DNA of 64,000 nucleotides. It comes from Saturnia japonica (Eukaryota > Arthropoda > Insecta > Lepidoptera > Saturniidae). Positions 22,201-30,180 of the stretch are shown in pieces. The notes under the pieces were generated by a model. That model was not told the origin of the DNA, ran no database searches, and was given only the letters and a program-made list of their open reading frames with translations. The number at the start of each line of letters is the position of its first letter. The first letter of the stretch is position 1. Location: the NCBI GenBank assembly GCA_033032175.1, contig CM065324.1, positions 3,286,001-3,350,000 on the forward strand, written 5' to 3'. The translations under genes were made by a program, and so were the position numbers.

Positions 22201-24586
22201 CCATAGAACCTTGGTAGAGCATTGTACAGTAGTGCATAAGCCTGACTACTCACTATTTCTCTCAAGTTGCAAATCTATCACATAACAACTTCCATAGCTG
22301 TTCCATTAATAATAGCTGTAGGAATATACGTTTGTTGGGTACGCGTCACTTCCCCTCTGCGTGAGGGAGGGGGGGGGGGTGTAACGTTTCCCCGGTTTGG
22401 ACGGGCGTTTTGTTGCGCCGGATGCCCGTCTCGTAGACACCGTACGGATGCCAGTGGGCAGCGTGATGTTAGTAGTGAGGGGGTCCGGGGGGTGCAATAA
22501 TGCACGACCGCTTGAGGTGCCGGGTCTTCAATGAAAGTCGATATCTTCAATTAATTGTTCGCAGGACGACCAAAGCTTTCTTCTCGTAGTTACTTGTGGC
22601 CTGTACTTGTAGACTCGTTGAATTGCACCGTGTCCAATATGGCCCCTCTTCGAGCTTAAGTAGTTCGAGGAATGACCGTAAAGAGAGCCCCGTTTGATTT
22701 CGTGTTTTAACTTTGTTTTAATTTCAGTTTTCGCTTTGGTTGCCCTGTTAAACTCTTTATATTTCTCTCATTATATATCTTATGTACACATGTCATATAT
22801 CAAAATGTTCCTCTTTGAATTACCTATCCATTACATATTTACTTATAATATACATTACGTATATATTCCGTATATAAGCCAAAAACAATGTAATTTACGG
22901 GCGGCATCACTATTTTCCGTTCGTAAAATCTCTATAATATTTGATATACTCACTCTATTGGCTTATTCTATGCGTTAATCTATTCTATATTAGTTATATT
23001 TTCACATATGTGACACACAATACATAATGGTTTATATACATCCTAATATATAACGTGCAACTTGTAATGTAGCGTATTCGCTTACATTTCTCTATAATAT
23101 TGTCTGTATTAATCTATTTTATCGTAACACATAGTATATAACACGTAAACACAGTAATATCACATAATACCCTAACCTAAGACACGAAAACAATTGTTCT
23201 GTCGCCAACAACGTTTTTCAATTTATTGACAAAATAATTTGTTACTTTTTTCGATAACGGATTTATAGTTAACTTCCTAAGTTTTAATTGTCAGTAAAGA
23301 TTTACATTAATCCCTAAAACAGTCAAATTTATTGACAACATTATAATTGTCAACGACAGCAACGGCGACCATCCAAATTTAAGATACCGATGTGAATTAT
23401 GGAGGAAGACAGAAAAACCGCACAACCGAAATAGTAAAAAATAATATCAAAACTTCGTCGTCGTTCTTAAATATTGTATAGGTAGTGTCACTTCCTCCAA
23501 TAGGACAAATTTAACGACACCTCGTATGCTAAAATCCATAAAGCCGTTTAGGCTACAGAGCGTGCCAAAGAAATAGACGTACATGTACATTCAATAAAAA
23601 TGTATGTTCAATAAAAAAGGGTAAAAGGCAATGTTCAATCAATCTTAAACAGAAATCGCAATATGCCTACATAGTGTATAATTTTATGAGCATTTACTTA
23701 AGCAGTAATGTTTACTGTGTTGTTTTCAATTTATAATGAAGATTAAATATATCTCTATAAATAAATAAAATTGAAGTGTCGGCTTGTATTGTAAAAATAA
23801 CAGAATTTTACTAAATGCATATATAATTATATAGGTACGTACGAAACACCAATTAAAAAAAATATGTCTGTCTGCTCCAAAATGTTTAGACAGGTTTTGA
23901 CGAGACTTTCACTGGTAGATAGCTGATGTTAAAAGAAGTTACTAACATAGGTTACTTTTATATTAGAAAAATAATTATGATTCCGCGCTCTATAACAATC
24001 AATTCGGACAAACTACGATTTCGGGGCGCTTAAATGGCTAACACTGAGTAAACATAAGATATATATCAAATTAATACAAGATCTGCAAAAAAGTCAGCGA
24101 GAGCATGTCTATTTTCTAAGGAACACCCACAATAAGCATTTTTGCCTTTAAAATAACCGGGAGCGGGGTCAACTCTATTCGCGCCTGTATACAGACCGAG
24201 CGCAGCCGCGGTCAAAGCTAGTTGTCGAATAAAATAGTGCAAACCGATGTGGTACGAATACCATGATTAATAACAATTCCTCACTTATTTTATCTACCTA
24301 GATATCAAAGTTCAATTAACAGGCCAAACAAGTTTTCACGTAACCCTGAATTATGTGATTAATTTAAGATTTTTTGACGTCACAGTCATTACTTTAAGAC
24401 AGGTACGGTAAAAATCTCTTTGGAAATTTCTCTCTACTTGTCACCATAGATTATTTTAAAAAAAATCTGATTTGTAATAGGATAAAAGTGAAATAAAACT
24501 GACTTACATTTATTTATTCTAGTTTGATTTCTCGCACAGAGGATTACGTTAAAATTTATAAATAAAATTATAAAATATACTTTCAT
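16191..24586 (-). CDS. ML-domain (NPC2/MD-2-like) secreted lipid-binding protein
   Basis: Four minus-strand exons (24586-24508, 20427-20314, 17059-16860, 16277-16191) join with matching phases (1, 1, 0) into 480 nt, 159 aa plus stop. Residues 1-17 are a signal peptide (MKVYFIILFINFNVILC). The mature part has six Cys at 27, 43, 48, 99, 107 and 151, the number and spacing of NPC2 proteins, where the bonds are first-last, second-third and fourth-fifth. The motif G-C-x4-P-C and the C-terminal IPKGTKTTIEF...DEND...C-G are typical of the ML fold, a beta sandwich that binds sterols or other lipids outside the cell or in lysosomes. Introns of 4.1, 3.3 and 0.6 kb are full of LINE and SINE debris. Ligand and subfamily cannot be told from sequence alone. 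Confidence 0.85.
16278..16859 (-). other. ML gene intron 3
   Basis: GTGAGT donor at 16859 and AG acceptor at 16278. A stretch near 16560-16760 ('cggtacttttgtccatcgtg' on the minus strand) looks like an inserted repeat; the plus-strand open frame there is a shadow of it. Confidence 0.6.
16860..17059 (-). CDS. ML gene, exon 3
   Basis: The 200-bp exon begins after tttttcatgccag at 17060; its first two bases complete a Pro codon with the C left from exon 2. It ends CTT ATT CCT AAA before GTGAGT. Encodes residues 65-131, with Cys 99 and 107 (EVTCKYLTNTRCP) and the GYLKFLYMSF strand. A Met codon lies across the acceptor but reads as part of the intron. Confidence 0.88.
17090..17400 (+). repeat. 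family C repeat, short copy
   Basis: Inside ML intron 2. Shares 'tttttaagcgtattgcgtgc', 'aatttggcatggttaaag', 'gagaaggagtgcagaaagct' and 'gtcgaatttcgagctt' with 18890-19715(-), 28590-29640(+) and 56280-56640(-). A (CAT)5 run precedes it at 17071-17085. Confidence 0.7.
17580..18873 (-). pseudogene. decayed non-LTR retrotransposon ORF2 (C-terminal part)
   Basis: Two long frames, 18873-18409 and 18394-17861, plus frameshifted continuations to about 17600, read as one degraded protein. The first holds LEDRSWQQASLPVHMGGLGI and a 'LPAFLAS' block; the second has C-x-C-G, then GHHGLSC, and GLLRDDGKRP, the cysteine and nuclease-like tail of a LINE ORF2. In another frame VDTLAPSHL and AGAAAQAAEGRKRRKY continue it, so at least one frameshift lies near 17930. 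No reverse-transcriptase core is present. It sits in ML intron 2 on the same strand as the gene. Confidence 0.75.
18890..19715 (-). repeat. left arm of a large inverted repeat (families C + LINE tail)
   Basis: Reverse-complement match over roughly 800 bp to 28590-29640 with only scattered differences. It is a composite: 18890-19200 has a LINE 3' tail (TTCCGAACCGGCGGTAGTG) and 19250-19715 is family C. The right arm carries an extra nested SINE. Confidence 0.75.
19754..20050 (-). pseudogene. Jockey-type LINE fragment (ORF2 C terminus)
   Basis: Minus-strand frame with PPASVLPPSYNIGSFQHNVN followed by RHL, which matches the last conserved block of Jockey-like reverse transcriptases ('...LP..VFP..YN...FK..VNRHL'). 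A related scrap lies on the plus strand near 44100-44190. Truncated at both ends. Confidence 0.6.
20062..20292 (-). repeat. tRNA-derived SINE (family G), copy 1
   Basis: Contains 'cacctataggtgtttggtga', 'gctatggtttcatcaagatg', 'ccttcaccgaaagctgagg' and a degenerate tRNA head. Other copies: 33185-33340(+, 5'-truncated), 52005-52215(-), 59165-59410(+), 62262-62480(+), 63040-63285(-). Confidence 0.65.
20314..20427 (-). CDS. ML gene, exon 2
   Basis: The 114-bp exon starts after atgtttccag at 20428; its first two bases complete Cys27 with the T left from exon 1. It ends ATA GTT C before GTATGT at 20313. Encodes residues 27-64: KGDLPKSIYIQGC then TIPC and YVRRDKNISMEFEF, the conserved start of the ML fold. 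It is too short to stand out as an open frame and was found by matching phases and motifs. Confidence 0.88.
20590..20880 (+). repeat. family A repeat, copy 3 (internal deletion)
   Basis: Has head 'tgcccttggtttcgctcatg' and tail 'cacttcaattttattaattg' but lacks the middle. Inside ML intron 1. Confidence 0.7.
20890..21240 (+). pseudogene. LINE C-terminal fragment with H-x3-F-x-C-P motif
   Basis: The frame 20943-21131 reads FDEGSVDHIFFNCPKL, the Cys/His block near the end of many Jockey/R1-class ORF2 proteins (C.CG....VDHI.F.CP). Upstream 'PCECG'-like residues are in another frame, so it is frameshifted. Confidence 0.5.
21573..21803 (+). repeat. candidate MITE with ~15-bp terminal inverted repeats
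   Basis: Left GGCCGTTTTCAATAACATA and the complement of right 'ttattgaaaacggcggt' pair over about 15 bp with one mismatch. About 230 bp, non-coding. Confidence 0.5.
21840..22160. repeat. dispersed repeat (family H), copy 1
   Basis: Shares 'cctcgttc.tt.cccagcag', 'caccacgtgcaggcgag' and 'ctgatcctgaaa' with 40490-40645. Part ('cggcgaccactgacagatcg') recurs weakly at 62650-62720. Class unknown. Confidence 0.5.
22333..23210 (+). mobile_element. solo LTR of an LTR retrotransposon (878 bp)
   Basis: Begins TGTTGGGTACGC and ends GTCGCCAACA, so the termini are TGTTGG...CCAACA, and it is flanked on both sides by ACGTT (22328-22332 and 23211-23215), a perfect 5-bp target duplication. There is no internal coding region; both boundaries are one LTR. 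A second copy is at 37036-38099. Shared inner blocks include 'cgccggatgcccg' and 'accgtaaagrgagccc'. The 5-bp duplication fits several LTR superfamilies, so none is named. It lies in ML intron 1, opposite in strand to the gene. Confidence 0.85.
23757..24222 (-). repeat. family A repeat, copy 4
   Basis: From 'aaaattgaagtgtcggcttg' to 'cgagcgcagccgcggtca'. It sits between ML exons 1 and 2. Confidence 0.7.
24508..24586 (-). CDS. ML gene, first coding exon (signal peptide)
   Basis: ATG at 24586-24584 starts MKVYFIILFINFNVILCARN, a clear signal peptide, and the exon ends AAA T before GTAAGT at 24507. A Met four codons upstream (24598) would add MVLK; I prefer the inner one because it gives the normal n-region, but both are possible. 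The phase-1 end fits exon 2 exactly and creates conserved Cys27. Confidence 0.8.
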
Positions 24587-24832
24587 TTTTAACACCATAT
24601 TTTCAAGTGAAGAAACTTTATTAAGAACCAATTATTATTTTGTATAAACTGGTTTTATGTTAACAGCTTCGTAACATTCATTACCAGTTGTGTTATCACA
24701 TTATTTGTATGGCTTGTATGCACTAACCAATCTACCAACCGATATAAACGCAAAATTACTACATTCCAACACTTGAGTAGAGTTGTGGTCTTATTTAAAC
24801 GTACGTGGGTATATTTAGTCTTCATTATCTAT

Positions 24833-25560
24833 ATACAATTAATACAATTGAAGTGTCTGTTTGTAATGTCAAAAAAACAGCTTTTTACTAAAAGCATATG
24901 AAAGTATATACGATACATATAACAAAAAAAAAAACGATTTTTAAAATTCTCGTCTGTCTATCTGTCTGTTTGTTCCGGGTAATCTCCGAAACGGATTGAC
25001 CGATTTTGACGGGACTTTCACTGGTAGAGGGCTGATTTTATAGGGAGCAACTTATACTACTTTTATTTTAGAAAAAGAATTAGGGTTCCGCACAAATAAA
25101 TAAAAATTGATCATGGTGAATCAATTCGGGCGCTTACATGGCTTACGCTGAGTTAACCATAAGATACATAGCAAACGAATGTTCGAAATAATTGTGGACA
25201 TTAAAAAAAAAAGATTGCGTGGTTTTATGAAACCACGGTAAAAGTGAAACTTTTTTTCACATTATAGACATTTAACTAAAAAATTTTGGAATAATATTCC
25301 ATTAATTATTGACCTTGGCTGCTCTGGCGAGCGCCTTTCACTTTATCCCTACTCCGCGGCCGACCGTCACGCGACATGCAACACACAGACCAAAAAGTTT
25401 GAGTCGATCTAATAAAAGTTTCACTTTAAAAAAAAGTCCGCTTCTAAGAAACACCCACAAAATGGATTTTTGTCTTTAAAATAGCTGGGAGCAGGGGAGG
25501 AAGATTCGGGCGGGCATTCTGCAGTCCATATTAGCGAAGCCGCTGGCACAGCCAGTCTAA
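24833..25560 (-). repeat. family A repeat, copy 5, with nested insert
   Basis: Runs from 'acaattgaagtgtctgtttg' to about 'gccgctggcacagccag'. Compared with copy 4 it carries an extra ~190 bp between 25243 and 25432, bounded by AAAGTGAAACTTTTT and AAAAGTTTCACTTT, an inverted pair, so a small MITE jumped into this copy. Confidence 0.65.
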
Positions 25561-25574
25561 AATAAATAAATATA

Positions 25575-25722
25575 AATATGGGACCACAGTATTTCACACA
25601 CGGCGAATTAATTCAAAACTAAGCAAAGCTTGTATTATGGTAACTAACAATTAAGCTCATCACACAAAAGTCAGTCATGGCTTACTCCCATTGCGCCACG
25701 AGGTCTGTCTATCTATACCAAG
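25575..25722 (-). repeat. tRNA-derived SINE (family F), deleted copy
   Basis: Shares 'actaagcaaagcttgta.tatggtaac' and 'ttgcgccacgagg' with the longer nested copy at 28706-28938 but lacks the B-box region. Confidence 0.6.
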
Positions 25723-25769
25723 TATTAAGAGAGATAGGGTACAGTGAAGTCTTTTTGGAAATTTCCCTC

Positions 25770-26120
25770 TACTCGAAGCAGCTCGACTGGTCTACAGGTC
25801 TACATGTGGTTACAGAAGATTGAGCAAAATAACTTTGTGTTATTCCTTCGGTGAGTATGGTTTCCAGAGCTCTCTGGAGAAGGAGGGTTCAAGAAGAGAG
25901 GTAGGGTTCTTTCTATTTGGAGCACCCGACTTGTCAAATACCTTCACCCTACAGAAGATGGCTGTTGAAACACCTTTTCTTGTGTTCCTGTAGTACACAG
26001 CTTCTTGGGAAAGGGCGTTTAAAGTCAGTAAAGCGGCCGTATTAGGGCCGTCCGCTTATTTCTTATTTTTTGGAAGTTATGCCTTCCTAACCCTTTGGGG
26101 AATACAGGCGTGATGGTATG
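25770..26120 (-). repeat. family E repeat, copy 2
   Basis: Reverse orientation with 'ggaaatttccctctactcg', 'cttcggtgagtatggtttcc' and 'gctctctggag'. Confidence 0.6.
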
Positions 26121-26261
26121 ATTATGCAGGAAACTTGAAAATATGTACTTTGATTACTTATTTGACTATGTACCTACTTACTATGACTATGTATTTTTAA
26201 TTTTATAGGTTAAAATAATTTGAAAATAACTTGTATGGGATTATAGATATATTTAAAAACT

Positions 26262-26775
26262 AGCTGTGCCCGTGGCTTCGCTCACGTGGACTAAAGATTG
26301 CCCGCGCGAATTTTACTCCTCCGCTCCCGGCTATTTTAAAGACAAAATTGCTTATTGTGGGTGTTTCTTAAACGATAAACGTATAGTATCTGTGACATTT
26401 TTTTAGGACTTTTTTAATGTCTACAATTGTGTAGTACATTAATTTGCTATATCTTCTACGGTTTGCTCAGCGTAAGCCATTTAAGCGCCCGAATTGATTC
26501 ACCATGACCAGTTTTATTTTTATTTGTGCGGAACTGTAATTTTTTTTTTTAAATAAAAGTAGCCTAAGTTACTCCCTATAACATCAGCTATTTATCAGTG
26601 AAAGTCCCGTCAAAATCGGTCCAACCGTTTTGGACATTACCCGAAACAAACAGACAGACAAAAATGTTAATGATTATTTTTTGTTTAAGTATCGTATATA
26701 CTGTCAAATGCATTTACTAAAAACTGTTGTTTTGACATTACAAACAGACAATTCTAGTTTATTTAATTGTATACA
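26262..26775 (+). repeat. family A repeat, copy 6 (most complete)
   Basis: Has head AACTAGCTGTGCCCGTGGCT, the middle 'tcagcgtaagccatttaagc', 'gtgaaagtcccgtcaaaatc', 'aaacagacagaca' and the tail 'ttatttaattgtatacat'. It serves as a reference for the family's order. Confidence 0.75.
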
Positions 26776-26839
26776 TCAGTTGATTTAACAATAAATCAAT
26801 TATTTTCATGGTTGCTTTTTGTATTGATAAGAGATGGCG

Positions 26840-27010
26840 CTGTCTCGATTTTGGACTGGGTATCGTTTGATTTTTTTACATCGTGTATAAGGTGTTTAAT
26901 AAGGGTTGTTTTTCCCAAGTCCGGTGAAGCTGTAAAAGCCGCAGCGACTCTGTTTTTCGATAGGGCTCCTAAGGCTAACAGTGTAGTCAGTTCTAAAAAA
27001 AAAAAAAGGT
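26840..27010 (-). repeat. family D repeat, copy 3
   Basis: Contains 'cccaagtccggtgaagctgt', 'agccgcagcg' and 'ctaaggctaacagtgtag', shared with 43835-43990. Confidence 0.5.
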
Positions 27011-28589
27011 TTGTTTTTATAAACGAATTGTAAGGTGGTAATTTTATTTATTTCTATAGATAATGGATTAAAGTTGAAAATAAGTAATCATCTATGCAAC
27101 TGTTGAAAACGCACGAACTAAAAAATTCTACGTCTAATCTTTGTCCTTAGACTACTTACGTACTTAGACTGCGAGAAAGTAGGGTTATGTTTTTCGAGTG
27201 TATGTATGTAGTTATGTCTATTTTTTTGACATGCTCTGTACCCTAAACGGTTTGATGGATTTTAGGCTACGAGGTGTCGTTAGATTCGTCTTAATTATTG
27301 TGGGAGTGACATAGGCTATATAATACTTAAGTATGAAGTCTGGGAAAAAAAAACATTATTCAAATATTTTTGTTGCAGTCGGTTTTTTTGTTTCCTTTTC
27401 AATAATTTAGCTTGTTTTAATAAATAATTATAGGATATTTGGGTTTAAACAAAAAAATGTGTACAGTTCACACGCGGTAAAGGTGAAAGCTTCAGAAAAC
27501 ATAAAAATATCTTCTTTAACATCTCCTTATAAAAATCCTAATCCAGCGGGACTCAAACTATCGACCACCTGTACTGTATATGCAACAGTGCATACAAGTC
27601 TGGTCGCGACACCGCTAGGCCAATTCAACTACGAAAATATTCGTGAAAACCAGGACTTGCATTAACCGTGTATAATGTATTTCTTTCTCCCTCTCTCGCA
27701 GGCTAAATCTTATAGATGTATTTGTTAGTCTCTTTTTAGTGTCGCTTTTTCGTTTTATCGCAATACAAATCACAACAGTACTAAAGAAGTTTTCATATTG
27801 TATATATACGCTGTATATTTATATTTATTTATATTATTAATTCACGCATTCATACATATATTCATTCACTCATTATCTCCTACCTAGTTCCCACCCCAGT
27901 CGCTTTGAAAAACGCATCACCGAGTGGTCACGTTATAGACTCGCTCAAAACAAATACAAGTGACAGTGCACGCAATACTCTTTCAAAAACGCTCCGCTAA
28001 AGGTGATTAAAATTAACCCGCGCCTGCGCTGAACTACCTAAAATTAGTGCTTGTTGGAAAAAAACCAGAACTCGAGAGCCAGTGAGTGTATAGAAACAAA
28101 AAGAACTTGCAACCTATGAAACGGGAGACGTGGAGCGACAAGGTATATATTTCCTTTCCCTTCATCGTATACCGGCGCCTTCACATAACAAAAAAAGCTT
28201 TGTGAAATAATATTAAGAGAGAGAAACAAATTAATGCTATTTTTGCGGATTTTTATCCGATCATTAAGACATTTACCCAACCAGTACATGCAGTTACTGG
28301 TTTTGCTGTTTCAGGGAACATTCCGTTTTAATCCGAATGCGGGTTTACAAATTTTTTTTTTCTGCCGATAATTACGACAGCGCGGCAACGTGTTTCTATT
28401 AGATAATGCGAGGGCAATAGAGTGCCATATAAACCTTTTTTCACGTGAAATGATTTGTCAAATGTGAAATCAGTACGTCTGGCCCTGGCGCAATCTGGGC
28501 AGTCAGTCATGGTCACAACTATTGTGGCAAATAACCATAAGGTAGGCGGCTACCCTAGCCTAAGGCCGCTTGTAATCTGTATGTTAATA
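27011..28589. other. spacer, nothing assigned
   Basis: Short open frames only. Around 27180-27420 there is a scrap of a common lepidopteran repeat ('ccgttaaatc..'-like tail 'gttgcagtcggtttttttg'). No exon recognised. Confidence 0.35.
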
Positions 28590-29640
28590 CGTGAAGCAAA
28601 AGCTTTCTACCCCTTTTTAAGCGTATTGCGTGCACGGAAGACTGGGAGATTTGGCATGGTTAAAGTTTATATGGAGAAGGAGTGCAGAAAGCTAAAATTT
28701 ATTACATATTATATGAAGAACAATTTCAAACACGGCCATTTAATTCCAAACTAAGCAAAGCTTGTAATATGGTAACTAAACAGCTGATATACATACATAT
28801 ATAGATACTTAACACCCAGACACACACAACTGACATTTATGCTCATCACACAAAGTCAGTCATGGGCAGGGATCGAACTCGCAACCTCTTAGCTCAATAG
28901 TGGCGTTTACTACCACTGCGCCACGAGGCCTGTCTTTGTTTATAATATCTGTTACTAATATATTAAATTAAATTAATTAATACTGCGAATCCTAACACGA
29001 CCAGTTCCATTGAACTTAGACCCCTCAAAATATTGACATTGTCACTCAACGAAAAGTGACGCAAGTAATGTAGATAATATTCATTGTTTAGGTTCATGAA
29101 TACTGCAAATGTCAGACAAAATAGTCTATGATCAAAAAGTCGCTGGTCGAATTTCGAGCTTAAGGCGATCACTAGTAGGTATTAGTAACTACTTATCGAA
29201 TATAACATTACTAATTAGTGTTACTAATTCTCGTTCAGTTGTATGCGAAGGTTTTTAAAAGAACTTGTATACTACGAGTTAAAAAAAGGTCGTACAGTCG
29301 TAAATGAATTTTTTTTTTATCAAAATCATTAAAAAAAAGAATTTAGGCCCTAAGAAGGCGCTCAAAACTAAACTCAAAACACTACCGCCGGTTCGGAAAA
29401 CTTTTTTAAATTAGTTTTTACAGTATTCAAATATATACAGTTATTATCATTTTCATATACAGAGAGGGAATCACATCCAGACTTCAACATCATTCACATA
29501 ATCAGCTACCCTATAATACCCTTTCTACCAATAAACCTTGCTTAACATGATTTTTGAACTTATTATCCAGCAAATCGCAATAAGTACCAACCAACATTGA
29601 AGTTAGTTAGTTACTGATTCTATCAAATTAGTAATTATTT
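28590..29640 (+). repeat. right arm of a large inverted repeat (families C + LINE tail)
   Basis: Reverse-complement partner of 18890-19715. Family C runs from 28600 to about 29300, interrupted by a SINE at 28706-28938, and the LINE tail lies at 29320-29640 on the minus strand. Confidence 0.75.
28706..28938 (-). repeat. tRNA-derived SINE (family F) nested in the inverted-repeat arm
   Basis: On the minus strand it starts with a tRNA-like head: TGGCGCAGTGG fits a Pol III A box and GAGTTCGATCC a B box. It continues with a unique body and has no tRNA cloverleaf ends. The copies of family C without it (17205, 19600) give the empty site, which shows where it inserted. Confidence 0.75.
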
Positions 29641-29989
29641 CTGGCTTTCTGGTATACCAATTGTTTTTAAATCAATAGGAACACCATCCAACCATATAAG
29701 TTTATGATATCAGTTACATCTATCAGGTATTGCTCGAGAAGTCAGTACTGATTCCAAATTGACTGAGGTCAACTTATTCATCACGATTCAAGGTAGGTAT
29801 TTTTATCTATTACATAATTTACATAATTTTATAGAATAATCATTATCTATTTTGAAAACAAATGTATTATATTTACACATCTGTACCCTATTATTATAAT
29901 CTTTGATTGTATATATTATTAGATCGCAATGTAGCTGATGTATTTTTTCCATATATTTTTCTCCTCTACAGGTGAACTGACAAACATGA

Positions 29990-30177
29990 CGTTTTGCTCT
30001 TTTATTCATATGTTATACCATCTCGCTCTTCGGTCAGGCTCAAGTTTGAAAAGTTCAAATGTGCCTTTACTCGTTTGCAACTTGACGTTAACTCGCGTCA
30101 AGTGATTGTGGTTAATTTTTTAAATTTAAATTTATATCGTTGTTAGTTATTATAATAAATATTATCAAGTTTTAATA
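29990..30177 (+). promoter_or_regulatory. candidate promoter and 5' leader of gd-like 2
   Basis: Lies directly upstream of the predicted initiator ATG. CCATCTCGCTCTTCG at 30028-30042 recurs with one change as CCATCTCGTTCTTCG at 52810-52824, about 150 bp before the matching ATG of gd-like 3. Conservation at the same relative place suggests a shared start-site or activator element. No clear TATA box. Confidence 0.4.
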
Positions 30178-30180
30178 ATG
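30178..30180 (+). CDS. gd-like 2, exon 1 coding part: ATG at the donor
   Basis: The sequence AATAATG is followed at once by GTGAGT. Only the Met codon is coding, and the 69-codon exon at 31656 opens in phase 0 with the hydrophobic signal core ([12 protein letters not shown]), so the join gives a normal signal peptide. The same arrangement appears in gd-like 3. Confidence 0.65.

Noticed and set aside
22694..22978. 94-codon open frame as a gene
   Set aside because: It lies entirely within the solo LTR and has no domain.
28830..28935. tRNA gene on the minus strand
   Set aside because: A and B boxes are present but there is no acceptor stem or cloverleaf, and the same body recurs at 25575-25722; it is a SINE.
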